Source of the DNA: Lepeophtheirus salmonis
Taxonomy: Eukaryota > Arthropoda > Copepoda > Siphonostomatoida > Caligidae
Assembly: GCF_016086655.4 (NCBI RefSeq)
Contig: NC_052135.2
Location: 50,207,671-50,271,670 of the forward strand
DNA: 64,000 nt
Direction: 5' to 3'
The position numbers were made by a program, and so were the translations under genes. Shown piece after piece: positions 12,701-24,345 of this stretch. The notes below the pieces were generated by a model. That model saw only the letters and a list, made by a program, of their open reading frames with translations. It ran no database searches and was not told the DNA's origin. Positions within the stretch are counted from its first letter, which is position 1; each line of letters opens with the position of its first letter.

Positions 12701-13386
12701 TATATATTATGCGTCACTTTGTATGCATGTATATAAATAAATATCTATAATAAAAACACACTGTTTGAAATATTTTTAAATTTGAATAGCACTTGCAAAT
12801 TTAGTTTCATACAACTCCAGGCTCATCTTTACATTGCTAGGCTAAAAACAAATTTTTTGACCCAAAAAGTCACAGAGTGGATAAATTTGTCTTTTTATAT
12901 TTCTTTCAAATCAAAGATCAATTTCACTAACGTCATTAATGACTATGCAGAAACAGTCGTAAAACTAAAATCGGACTTTACGGGGGTTGCTAAATAAATA
13001 AAAAAAGTCTTAATGTTTTAAAAGTAGTAGAAACCAATATGATTATGCAAAATAAAGCTAATGTAATAGTGAGTAAACATAAGTAGCAGTGAAGATTATT
13101 ACTTTGTAGATTATGTATTTAGCTATTATATGTTTTTTTTTTTTTGTTCTTTATAGTCCAATAGGCATATCTTAAGTTACAATTCTGACAAACAAAAACA
13201 AACGAAAATTCTAACTGAATATAACACACTCCTTACACATAACTGATATGAGTTACTAAAAAAATAATAATACGAAAAACGACTATAAAAATCACAGTTT
13301 TTTCTTCCATACTAGTACCTATAGTCCGAATTAACAACCACTGTCGGAAAAGTTAGCTAAAACGTCGAGTTCTTTCTCTATTAAAA
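12701..13386. other. AT-rich spacer
   Basis: An open frame at 12782-12997 matches no family I know and has spacer-like composition. Nothing else is recognised. Confidence 0.5.
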
Positions 13387-13850
13387 CCATTCAAATTTGT
13401 TGGTATAAGTTTCTGGTTACATCTGCAAGATTAAATTTTATATCTTTTACTTTACTGATGATGGCCTCCGCCTTAAAATCGCTGTGAAGATTTAGATCGA
13501 TGGTCACTACCCAATCAGTTTCTGACGTCGAGACTTGTAGTTTTTCTTTAAATTTTAATTGACACATCCTAACCAAAGGATTCACCCTATTACACTCGTT
13601 GAAAATATATGCTGACGTTTCAGAATGTGCAATTCATACTCTCCTCCTCGTTATTCGGCTTATTCGTATAAGTTGATGAAGTAGCGATTTTGGTAGCTAA
13701 ACCACTTTTGTTTTGATGAAGTAAAAGGGTTTTTAAATAGTCTTTTTTATTAAAGTTAACCCTGAGGAGACCTAATCTGTCCAACCGCTTGTTTACTAGC
13801 TTTTCTTCAGAGGTTTCTCCCCGACATAGTAGTTCCGTTCTTAATAAGAG
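13387..13850 (-). pseudogene. Unrecognised degenerate coding sequence
   Basis: On the minus strand two adjoining frames give protein-like, non-AT-biased sequence. The first part (about 13845-13640) includes LVNKRLDRLGLLRVNFNKKD and then NKSGLATKIATSSTYTNK. After a frameshift near 13620 the second part (13585-13391) reads NPLVRMCQLKFKEKL, then SETDWVVTIDLNLHSDFKAE. Its codon use is less AT-biased than the surroundings, which suggests a recently lost gene or transposon ORF. I do not recognise the family. It ends within three bases of the start of the 1.3-kb direct repeat at 13853, so it could be the flank that the repeat inserted into, or another part of the same element. Confidence 0.35.
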
Positions 13851-13852
13851 TT

Positions 13853-15207
13853 TTAATAATCTAGAAATATTGCTTTAATAGCGAAAGCCAAGTGAAAAAA
13901 ATCACATATGGGATTCACCACTTATGGGTACTAGGATGCATTAAACTCTCTACAATTTAAAAAATGTTTTATTTCGTTATGGCGGTATAGCAACAAAACT
14001 TTACTTCGTGAACTTTTTTTTGTAGAAATTTCATAAATTTTTGTTAAAGTTTACTTTTAAAAAATGGAAATATTACAAAACTTATGTCCATAAACTAAAT
14101 GAATAAGATAAAAGTAAAAAAATTTAATGAAAAATACTAAAATTTCGTTATTTGACGCTCAAAGTCCAAAATAAACATATCAAATGTAGAGTTACACTCT
14201 TTTTTCCTTGTTAAAGGATGGCACAGTGCTGAAACTTGCTATAATAAAATCGAAGGAAGTGTTTTAAAAGTTAGTGAAGAAGCCCAAATGAACACAAAAC
14301 AAAATTTTATAACGTGAGTAAGTTTTTTTTTTATTGGAATATAAGACAAATCAATACACGGGAGAGGGAAGGAGCTGATCTTACGAGTAAAGGAGTTTAT
14401 GTGTTTGAATGTAAAGATTTGAAAAAAAGGAGAAGGGGAGTATATGATATTAACATTAATTTGGATATTATAGCTCAAAATCTTATCGAAGTGGACATTA
14501 AAGCTGATGAAATAATCTCTTAGTTTAAGCTTTGGAACTACTGGGAAGTTGCTATGGAGATCAAAAATGTTAAGAAAACAATTGAAGGGTTAGATACCAT
14601 TGAAAATTATTTCAAAATTAAATGTTATGGCGAAGATATTTAGGAAAGAGAAGTTGTAGGGGGAGTTAAAGACTACAAGCTAATTATAGCAGCAACAGGT
14701 CTAAAAAAGAAAACCTTTGTCATTCCTAATATTTTAAAAATAACAAAGCCTGAAGAAGTCAATTCGGTGGTTGGTTTTCTAGGTAGAAATGTTGAAACTT
14801 TTTATAAAACTCCTACGTCAGAAGAATATGAGGAGGAATTCGATAGAAAAATATTTCAGAAACCTGTCAGGTCTATGAATATAGTGGTAAAAGTTAAAAC
14901 AACTATCAATATACCGCAATTTATTGAAAGTAAATTCTTTAAGATTGAAGTAAGTCTCATGGACAAACAGTGGACTAACTGTACAGAAATTGACCAAGAA
15001 TTCATTGACTGCATGACGAGAAAGAAAGGGTCTCCGAGAATTTCTCCTCTACAATACCTTGAAAAACTAAAGTCTTTATGCAAGATTATGAAAGACAGGT
15101 GCTAAGGTTTGTATAGTAGTGGTCGTTTGCCTCGTCAAACTTTTTAGAGGAGGAAAAAGATGAAGTAAGGCAGGAAGTTCTTCGCCAGGAGAGGAACAAA
15201 GATGAGG
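13853..15207 (+). repeat. Direct repeat DR1 (LINE ORF1 segment, left copy)
   Basis: This 1.35-kb block is repeated almost base for base at 17963-19270 in the same orientation. Both copies begin TTAATAATCTAGAAATATTG and end GAGGAACAAAGATGAGG. The left copy carries an extra stretch of about 46 bases near 14290-14337 that the right copy lacks. Substitutions are few, so the duplication is young compared with the mariner relics nearby. Confidence 0.9.
14314..15105 (+). pseudogene. Non-LTR retrotransposon ORF1-like pseudogene, left copy
   Basis: One reading frame runs from about 14314 to the TAA ending at 15105, with two in-frame stops: TAG at 14521-14523, and TAG at 14641-14643 after the residues CYGEDI. 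The encoded protein has an N-terminal stretch IIAQNLIEVDIKADEII, then KDYKLIIAATGLKKKTFVIP, then FLGRNVETFYKTPTSEEYEE and a C-terminal part ISPLQYLEKLKSLCKIMKD. I recognise no zinc knuckle or RRM. The ORF1 role is inferred only because the right copy leads straight into an endonuclease/RT region. This copy stops at 15207 and lacks ORF2. The first TAG is private to this copy; the second is shared with the right copy. Confidence 0.6.
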
Positions 15208-15227
15208 AATGTATGGTAATTCCCCTC

Positions 15228-15893
15228 TCTTTTTGAAAGTGGAAAAGTCGAGAAAAAACACAATTACATAACTTTATTCTCCATTAAAATAGATAAATGT
15301 GTAATTTATTAATTGATTTTCGCTTCATGGATCACAATGCAGTTGATAACATGAGATAGTATCATTAATAAAACCACTTGGCAACCATGTATGTAGGATA
15401 TTAATGATTTGACTTTGTGTCATTAATAACTATATACTATTTTTCATAGCCAAATATGTAAATATTAGTAATGGGACGATTAATAAAAAATCCGGGTGCA
15501 GATTCCGATTCGTTAATATTTTAAATACAGTTAAATAAGACCATTTTGCTTTCAGAGCCGTCAAAGGATTATATATATAAATATTGTTCAAAAAAAAAAA
15601 AAAAAAATCGGAAACAAATTGAAATATAAAATTTTGTTTCACAATATTTGAAAATTCTCAGCTGTTCTCAAAAAAATAAATTTTTGGGAAAAAAAATTTA
15701 AAATTTAAAAACAAATGTTTTGAAAAAAAAATCAATTTTAACATGTTTGCGAAGAAAAATTTCAAAAAAAAACATGATTATTCATAAAACGATAAATTTT
15801 TCGAAAAAAAAATTTGAAAATGTAAAAATTAAATTTCAAATATTTGATTTGTTTGAGAACAAGTTCAAATATTCAATTTCCTAGTAAAAAGCA
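15228..15893 (+). repeat. Inverted repeat arm, left (about 665 bp)
   Basis: The arm starts CCCTCTCTTTTTGAAAG and ends near AGTAAAAAGCAAACATTC. Its reverse complement lies at 21497-22208. Long near-identical blocks are shared, for example the region around 15290-15440 including GATCACAATGCAGTTGATAA, plus an A-tract of 17 and AT-rich blocks further in. The right arm carries extra bases (about 90) near 21780-21870. The arms contain no open frame. Confidence 0.9.
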
Positions 15894-17962
15894 AACATTC
15901 CTTAATCGGGAGGGGGGGTGGATATTTTTTCACAGCTTAAAAAGTAATAAAATCGCAAACAAAACATTATCTTCCAGAGGCCGTTCCCAATTCCAGAAAA
16001 AACAACCAATTTTCCGATTATGAATAGGCCCATCATAAGTAAATATACCTCTTGCATGAACAAACAAAAGAGTGTTTTTTTTCAACTTTCTTGTAATTTC
16101 GATTATAGCTAGTTTGGAAAAGTTGTCATGTAGAAAGATATTAATCTATTCAAAATTTCATTTTCTTCATCGAGTTTAAAGTTTGAAAGGAGACAAAAGT
16201 TATTTATTTTCTCAATAAAATGAATTATTCATTTTTTTGCATAAATTAACTATATTAAATATCATTCCAACCTATAACAAATATTTCAAAAGTTTTTTTC
16301 TAAATATATTTTGAGGAACAAGAAGAAAAATTGAAAATTTCTCATAATCCCTTTCTGAAAATGTCAAAATGACTGCGTGCTATAGTTGGATCAACAAACT
16401 GAACACCTTTTTTTCTCCTTTTGGTTCCGTTTAACTTTTTAGAAAAAAAACAACTTTTAATACACTTTTTATAGGTAAAAAATAATTCGATCAATTTCTT
16501 TTATGGAAGATAAATAAATAGGTCTCCTTAGTATCTTTATTCCCTAAGTAAAGAGTAGTTGCCTTTTTTAATCATTTTATCGAGATGTGCGACCTACATA
16601 TAAATATATATATAAATGGGTTTTAACATATTTACTATGTCAGATGGTTCCAATATAGTAAGAAAATATGTACTGATACGTAATTAGCAAAAACTGAGTT
16701 ATAGTAGACTAGTAATCTGTATTTCAGATGATTATTTTTAGTTTTAAAAATCCAGTGAATTTTTTTTGTCTTTTGGAATTTATAATCTGGAGAATAAATT
16801 TTCTTTTCCTTAGTTGTTGTCATTATTATTTAATTCCCTAGTAGTGAACATCCTTAACTAGATAGATTTAATTATATTTCAAACATGATTTAATATTTGT
16901 GTGTGATCATAAGAGACAAAGAGTAACCTTTTTGGATTTCTTGCAGATTTATAGTTGGAAGTCCTTATTCTTCCCAGAGTAGATTTCATAATCAACATAT
17001 GAGTCATTTTTGTCAATAATCTTCTATATTTCCATCTCACTCTCCTTCCTTGTTAAAGATTATTGTATCTGATCTTATGCAAGGCCATGACATCTAAGCT
17101 GCTCTTCTTCCAAAACATTCTTCAATTTGTCCAGTATTTTTCATAGGATTTTCAATTTTTTAGTTTTTTAATATGTCAAAAGTACAAACGCTTTTCATAC
17201 CTAGTTATTTTGTAATGGGGACTATATGTATTGTAGCAAATCGAGTAATACCCAGTTCTGTCGGAGTCATTTTATGCTATTGCTCTTTAGTATTTGGTTA
17301 TATCAAACTAGAACGTGATTGTTTGGATAAATATCAATTAAAGAACTTATGATTGAAAAGGTGTTATAATTACTTAACCAAAGTTTTTTCTATCGATTGA
17401 GTACCTTAATGGAAAAGCATATATCGATTTATTAAAGTTAACTTACATGTATGAAAATAATACTAATGTATGAACATTGAACATCCTTTCTAGAACAAAG
17501 TTAGTGTATTTAGTAAAAATTAAGTGTATATAATTACATAATAAACATTAAAACAAAATTAATTGTTACATCATTTAAATTAATTATTTTTTAACTCTTC
17601 CATTTATTTTGCACTCAAAAATATCCCATCAAATGAATCCTTACTTAAAAAATATTTTAATCATAGATATATATCCAGAATATAATTTGTAATTCTTTTA
17701 TTATATATATTATATAACTATTCTTGTTAAAAGTTTCGAAGAGATATTTATCATTATATCATAATTTTGGTAATCAACGTAGTATCCATCTGTTTTGATG
17801 ATGTTGCTCTATAAAATAACAGTTGCAGTATTAGTTTTTGTGACGTAGTGACAAAATCAAATAAATGACTAAGAAAAACAAATAAAAGACTCTTTAATTA
17901 TTATTAACTTACGCTTCATTAGAAATATGTTGTTTTAATTCTAGGTAGCAAGAAATATAGGC
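15894..17962. other. Spacer inside the inverted-repeat structure
   Basis: The spacer lies between the left inverted arm and the right LINE copy. It is AT-rich and no coding motif was seen. It holds copy 2 of repeat R1 (17085-17170). Confidence 0.55.
17085..17170 (+). repeat. Dispersed repeat R1, copy 2
   Basis: It shows CATGACATCTAAGCTGCTCT, then TCCAAAACATTCTTCAATTT, in the same order as R1 at 12580 and 40145. It is the most diverged of the recognised copies. Confidence 0.45.
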
Positions 17963-19270
17963 TTAATAATCTAGAAATATTGCTTTAATAGCGAAAGCCA
18001 AGTGAAAAAAATCACATATGGGATTCACCATTTATGGGTACTAGGATGCATTAAACTCTCTACAATTTAAAAAATGTTTTATTTCGTTATGGCGGTATAG
18101 CAACAAAATTTTACCTCGAGAACTTTTTTTTGTAGAAATTTCATAAATTTTTGTTAAAGTTTACTTTTAAAAAATGGAAATATTACAAAATTTATGTCCA
18201 TAAACTAAATGAATAAAATAAAAGTAAAAAAATTTAATGAAAAATACTAAAATTTTGTTATTTGACGCTCAAAGTCCAAATAAACATATCAAATGTAGAG
18301 TTACACTCTTGTTTCCTTGTTGAAGGATGACACAGTGCTGAAACTTGCTATAACAAAATCGAATCAAGTGTTGTAAAAAGTAGTGAAGAAGCCCAAAAGA
18401 ATATAAGACGAATCAATACACGGGAGAGGGAAGGAGCTGATCTTACGAGTAAATGAGTTTTTGTGTTTGAATGTACAGATTTAAAAAAAAAGGAGAAGGG
18501 GAGTATATGATATTAACATTAATTTGGATATTATAGCTCAAAATCTTATCGAAGTGGACATTAAAGCTGATGAAATAATCTCTTACTTTAAGCTTTGGAA
18601 CTACTGGGAAGTTGCAATGGAGATCAAAAATGTTAAGAAAACAATTGAAGGGTTAGATACCATTGAAAATTATTTCAAAATTAAATGTTATGGCGAAGAT
18701 ATTTAGGGAAGAGAAGTTGAAGGGGGAGTTAAAGACTACAAGCTAATTATAGCAGCAACAGGTCTAAAAAAGAAAACCTTTGTCATTCCTAATATTTTAA
18801 AAATAACAAAGCCTGAAGAAGTAAATTCGGTGGTTGGTTTTTTAGGTAGAAATGTTGAAACTTTTTATAAAACTCCTACGTCAGAAGAATATGAGGAGGA
18901 ATTCGATAGAAAAATATTTCAGAAACCTGTCAGGTCTATGAATATAGTGGTAAAAGTTAAAACAACTATCAATATACCGCAATTTATTGAAAGTAAATTC
19001 TTTAAGATTGATGTAAGTCTCATGGACAAACAGTGGACTAACTGTACAGAAATTGACCAAGAATTCATTGACTGCATGACGAGAAAGAAAGGGTCTCCGA
19101 GAATTTCTCCTCTACAATACCTTGAAAAACTAAAGTCTTTATGCAAGATTATGAAAGACAGGTGCTAAGGTTTGTATAGTAGTGGTCGTTTGCCTTGTCA
19201 AACTTTTTAGAGGAGGAAAAAGATGAAGTAAGGCAGGAAGTTCTTCGCCAGGAGAGGAACAAAGATGAGG
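17963..19270 (+). repeat. Direct repeat DR2 (LINE ORF1 segment, right copy)
   Basis: This is the second copy of the 13853-15207 block. It differs by scattered substitutions and lacks about 46 bases present in the left copy. Here the sequence continues beyond GATGAGG into the LINE ORF2 region, whereas the left copy ends there. Confidence 0.9.
18470..19168 (+). pseudogene. Non-LTR retrotransposon ORF1-like pseudogene, right copy
   Basis: The protein is the same as in the left copy, in one frame from about 18524 to the TAA at 19166-19168, interrupted by a single TAG at 18704-18706 after CYGEDI. Where the left copy has its first TAG (14521), this copy has a Tyr codon (ISYFKLWNYW). Only one conservative change is seen in the last 112 residues (Glu to Asp in KFFKIDVSL). 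The low-divergence C-terminal half, FLGRNVETFYKT to LCKIMKDRC, suggests recent activity of the source element. The gene is followed 26 bases later by the ORF2 region, as in two-ORF LINEs. Confidence 0.6.
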
Positions 19271-21265
19271 TAATTTCGGAGTATAACTATATTCGAGTGC
19301 TAGGAAAGTTTAATATTATTGCATTACAGGACACTAAAGTGGAAGATACAGATAACATTATGGGGTCTGTTTCCTCTTTGTCATGAAGTTTTTAGTGCAA
19401 AACCACAACGTCTGGCCTCACATACTTCTAGGGGTGTAATATTGTCCATCGACAAATCCTTGAATCCAACTCTGAGAGCAACGGACCCTCTGGGAAATAA
19501 TTTGAGTGCAAAGGAGGGTTAATTAGGATAAAAAACAATCTTGTTGACGCAAATATAAGGGGGAAATCAAACTTCAAATACCTTGAGAAGTCTTACCAAG
19601 GAGCAAGGAGAATATTCTCGCCAAGATTGGCGTCTGGTGTAGTAACAGATGATCCTACTGAAATATCGACAGAGATTCAAATATTTTATACTGACTTATA
19701 TAAATGCCTGGAATGCTCTAAGAAGATGATCTGTTTATTTTGTTTAAAGTGGAAGGAGAAAAAAAAATAACTTGGTTCCTCTGCTCGATGAGAAGGAGAA
19801 GAAAAAGAAAAAAGAATTACCGGTTCATATAAGATTTGGACAAGGAAATAACGAAAAAAGGAATGGAATATTATTGAAATAATAATAAAAAAATCATTAA
19901 GTCTCAAGACTCCCATTCGAGTTCTACAAATCGCGTGGAAAACTTCTCAGCCCTATTCTGAAGGAAGTCTTCGTTGAAATATTTGCTGAACGAGTAATCC
20001 CCAAATTTATGAATAATAGGATTATAAATTGCATTCTAAAAAAAAGGTAAAATCCCTTGTCTATTGATGACTATAGTGCCATTACACTACTTGATGCAAC
20101 TTAAAAAATTCTAACTGGTTTTCCTGGAAAAATGACTCGCAGAGGACATACCAAGATCTATTCAAGATGAGGAAGAAGTGATTAGAAACACTGATAAAGA
20201 ATACTTGTTGATTTGGAGAAGGATTTTTACACTATAAGCCATAAATTTATTTAAGCCAATTATACAAGGCTGGTTTAATTCCAAATTTCATTTCAAAAGT
20301 GGTAATATTTCTTAGGTTATTTTTCTCAACACTACATCTACCTGGCAATAACAAAAAAAAAAAAAAAAATAGAGGATGCAAACAGGGACACTATTGCCTT
20401 CATTATTCATTATAGCCATTAATCTGCTATATGAAAAAGTGATCTCTAACCCATTAAACAAAAGTCTTAATATAGAAAAAAAGTCGTTGAGGATAATTCT
20501 ATTCACTGACGACGGTTCTGCATTTATTGCTGTTTCACGGGATGAAATAAAAACTACATAATGAGAACTAGAAAGGCTGTTAGTCTAATGACGAAATGAA
20601 TCTGAATTAAAGGTCAATCTATCAAATACACAAGTACTTACATCTATGGAAAATGAACTTATCGAGGAGTTTCTTTCGTATTCCTACGTTGACTCTACAT
20701 CACTGTTGGGTATTATAGTTTCCTGCCATAGTGAGGAAGAAGCATTACACGAAAACAGGGATAAAATGGTTAGCGTAATTACCAAGACAGTCGAGGGGTT
20801 AGTCCCATTTAGGATAAACAAACTTAATAAAATGTACTTATGGAACCAAAACATTCTTAAAGTTCTATTGCGATATTCCCCTTTCACAGAAAGTATTTGC
20901 TATATAATTACGGCCAAGAGAGTACAGTTTCTATGGGAAGGACAAAATAAGTATATTTCCAAATCGAGATTAATTCCTTCAACCTCAAAGTGGGGGTTAG
21001 GACTTGTTGACCTGTTTTTTTTTTTTTTTTTTTTTTTTTTTTGAGAATCTTGAATATTAGCTGGCTCCAAAGACTTCGTACAAGTAAAGATTTTTGGGCG
21101 ATACTAATTAAGTCAAAGTACAAACAAAACAGAGGAAGCACTTCCAAGGAAAACATATTTAAAGGGCCTTTAGACTTTCTTCTAGTGACGCACAAGCTTA
21201 GTTGGTACTGGAAAAGAATATCTCAAGAGTGGTCAAAAACCTTGTACAAGTTAGCAAGATCCTAG
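19195..21265 (+). pseudogene. Non-LTR retrotransposon ORF2 (endonuclease plus reverse transcriptase), degenerate
   Basis: Pieces of a LINE polyprotein appear in order with many frameshifts. 19280-19520 is an APE-endonuclease-like start with LGKFNIIALQDTKVEDTD and a SRGVILSIDKSLNPTLRATD stretch. Near 19590-19710 comes an inter-domain segment with EISTEIQIFYTDLYKC. Near 19915-20090 is the RT entry, with FAERVIPKFMNNRIINCILK. 20376-20561 has the palm with LFTDDGSAFI, an FxDD catalytic motif (20502-20513). 20646-21010 is the thumb/C-terminal part, with VQFLWEGQNKYISKSRLIP. A 28-T run follows, then ISWLQRLRTSKDFWAIL. The order and motifs fit an L1/Tx1-like non-LTR element. The clade is not certain. 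It is not functional. Confidence 0.75.
21015..21042 (+). repeat. 28-base poly-T tract inside the LINE ORF2
   Basis: The tract interrupts the coding sequence between GLGLVDL and a downstream piece of the same reading, NILNISWLQRL. It is therefore an expansion or insertion within the element, not its 3' tail. Its length makes it prone to assembly or replication error. Confidence 0.8.
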
Positions 21266-21496
21266 GCCAAGAAGAACCCCTGAACTATAACTCAAGACTG
21301 GAGACAAGGAATGAATATTATTCACTCGTCAATATTACTACAGCTGGATAACTGAGGCTATGGAATGAACAAAAAGTTGGCATTCCAAACTTTATAACTC
21401 ATTGGAGGACTACTTCACTTGTCCTCAAGTACAGAGGAACTAGGCGTTTTGGACCACCAACTCCTTTTTTCATAGGTCTGGAGATAATAGAAATAA

Positions 21497-22208
21497 TTTT
21501 TGCTTTTTACTAGTAAATTTCATATTTGAACTTGTTTTCAAAAAAATCAAATATTTGAAATTCAATTTTACCTTTTCAAATTATTTTTTTTCAAAAAATT
21601 TATCTTTTTATGAATAACCATGTTTTTTTGAAATTTTTATCCGCAAACATGTCAAAATTGATTTTTTTCCAAATTTATATTAAATTTTGAGAACAGCTGA
21701 GAATTTAGAAATATTGTGAAACAAAATTTTATATTTCAATTTGTTTCCGATTTTTTTTTTTTTTTTTGAACAACTGTAGATTTTGGAAAATTTATGATAT
21801 TGACCATGGGTTTTCAAAGTTTTATTCCAAAAAACTTAATTTTTTGTTAATATGTGTTAATTTTCAAGACACACCTAAAAGCAAAATAGTCTTATTTAAC
21901 TGTATTAAAAATATTAAAGAATCAGAATCTGCAGCTAGATTTTTTTATTAATCCTCCCATCACTAATATTTACATATTTGGTTATGAAAAATAGTATATA
22001 GTTATTAATGACACAAAGTCAAATCATTAATATCCTACATACATGGCTGCCAAGTGGTTTTATTAATGATACTTTCTCATGTTATCAACTGCATTGTGAT
22101 CCATGAAGCGAAAATCAATTAATAAATTACACATTTATCTATTTTAATGGAGAATAAAGTTATGTGATTGTGTTTTTTCTCAACTTTTCCTCTTTCAAAA
22201 AGAGAGGG
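21497..22208 (-). repeat. Inverted repeat arm, right (about 712 bp)
   Basis: This is the reverse complement of 15228-15893, ending in CTTTCAAAAAGAGAGGG. It begins just after the last recognisable LINE sequence (about 21490). Compared with the left arm it carries an insertion of roughly 90 bases near 21780-21870 and small indels in the A/T runs. Confidence 0.9.
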
Positions 22209-24250
22209 AAAAAATGATTTAAAATAAAAACAGAAATTAATATGATACCCCTCAAATTAGTATCTCTTGTTCCATATGATGTCGTTAATGTCATATTATT
22301 CAGGTATATGTGGATTTAACCATTACCTGTAAGTGACCAAGTTGTTTTGTGAATGTACCTTAACAGGTAAGAAACGCTGATTTATAATATTTACATCTGT
22401 TTTGGGTCCACCTGGAACGAAATGTCGTTGTTCTATCAATTTTTCTAAAATACTACGTAATATACAGGCAAAACACATTCCTTTAGTCTAACTTCATCAC
22501 AATGGAAAACTATCCAAGGAGCTGCTCTATATTAAGTTCGAAAAGGAGGAACGAAGATGTATTTACCTAATAATCAAGGCAGCCATGACGTCTGTAACAC
22601 TATTAGGAAGTAAATGGTAAATGGAAGATTCGAAAAAAATCCTGAGGAGTATTTGACGTTTGCAGAAGTTGCAAAAGGACTAAGTAAATCTAAAAGATGT
22701 ACACAATCATTGATAATTCCCCAAGAAGTCTCTTCGTCTAAATTGGTAAAGACTTTACCCTGGATTCGGCAGCAGGACTCTGAACCCTTTCCTATATCCA
22801 ACAAGTATTTTCCCTGGCTTTAGGAGATTTCTTACGATCTTGTGACTAAGGACCAATGCCCCCCCCCCTAGAAGTTTCAATCTTAATCTGATTAATAGTT
22901 TTTTCTGGGTTACCTTGAGACACACTTAGAAGGCTGCATCGAAGCTAAGGGTAATTATATGAAGGAAGTCCCAAGACACCATGATCCACAATGACTTTGT
23001 TTTTTATTTTTAAAAAAAATGTTAAAATTTACGGATTTTATGTTGTTTTCTGTAAATATTAGAGTGGGTGTAATTTAAACTTAGAGCTCTGTATGTACTC
23101 TATGACGTTAAATACATTATTTAGATATAATATTAGTAATAATAAATATCATAAATTATTTATTTTTTAAAGTTTGTTTTTATTATAAGATCATTTTACA
23201 ATATTATTATCTATTTTTTAATTTTTTTTTTTTTTGATATAATTAAAAAAATTCAACAATCTTCACTTATTCTTCATCATGGAGAAAAAAAAAACAGTGC
23301 AGTTGAGTTATATTACTTTTTTTTCATCATCATTGTTTTAAACATTTGTTATTTTAGGTATTCTTTTCATTTTTGTGGTATATCAAAATAATAAATAAAT
23401 AATTATCATTATATTTAATTCGGGAAAGCTATAGAATTTTCTTCATAGGCAATATTTTTTTTTTTTTTTTGATAAAAAACATTGAAATCTTTTTTTTTTT
23501 TTTTTGCGTAGTAGGGACTAGTAGTGTATGTATTTAATTATGTTGTGTGATGAGTTATAAGTGAGTATATTTTAAATACATAGGCACAAATACTTGAAAT
23601 TCTTACGACAAAAGGGGTAAAGAGCAAGTCTACATTTTTTTTTTAATTCAACAATTTTCGAGGTTTATTTTTATATTAAAAAATCATCAAACGTGTATAA
23701 TGATAATAATAGTTTTAATAATAATAATTAATATTAATCACATCTTCTTCTTCTTCACTGATATCTTACAAAATGGTAATGAAGGATCCAAAGAAGAGTC
23801 GATTGAAGGAGTAAGAAGCGTTTTGGTTCAAAGAGAACACTACTTGTTGAAGTATTCGTCCGGTAGTTGAGAACTAGTAAAAAAAAAAGAAAAGAAAAAA
23901 AATAATTGAAAATTTAGAATCAAGTTTTTATAGAGTTTGTGTGTTTTATGGGTGCAACAAAGTTGGGCCTATGAATATGTCACTTTGCATTGGTGTCTCT
24001 CAAGTCAAGCTAAGGTAGAGTGCTTATTTAGGGGGGCATAACCTATTCTTAAACCACCGAAAAAAAAATTTGGAGCTCAATTATAATATATAGGGGTTTG
24101 AGTTATAAATCAAAATGACTGATGTCTCAAAAAATAATTTACCAATGAAGATATTTTCTAACTTTATACAAAATCAAAAAAGAAGTGTCCAAAAAAAGAA
24201 ATCCGTGAAAATAGCAGTTTCATTTTTGGTTTTTTCAGTTATAAAAAAAT
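22209..24250. other. Spacer with an unrecognised GC-richer patch
   Basis: Bases 22490-22960 are less AT-rich and contain open frames such as 22614-22823 (starting MVNGRFEKNPEEYLTFAEVA), which I cannot assign. A run of ten C lies at 22859-22868. From 23000 to 23760 the sequence is very AT-rich with T runs and ATT-rich stretches. No gene call is made. Confidence 0.45.
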
Positions 24251-24251
24251 T

Positions 24252-24345
24252 GAATATATTAGGGCAATACTTAAATGATGTATTTTTTTTCAAATTTCCC
24301 TTAGTTGGTCAAAATATAGGCAATTTTTTGGTGTAGAATAATTGT
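24252..24345 (+). repeat. Local direct duplication, unit 1
   Basis: A diverged version recurs at 24649-24765 in the same order: ATATTAGGG, then a TTTTTTTC stretch, CTTAGTTGGTCAAAATATAG, then GTAGAATAATTGTTAAATG. It lies about 400 bases from its partner. Confidence 0.55.

Noticed and set aside
15570..15607. A run of 17 A in the left inverted arm, considered as a retroposon tail
   Set aside because: The same run is present in reverse in the right arm, so it is an internal part of the repeat.
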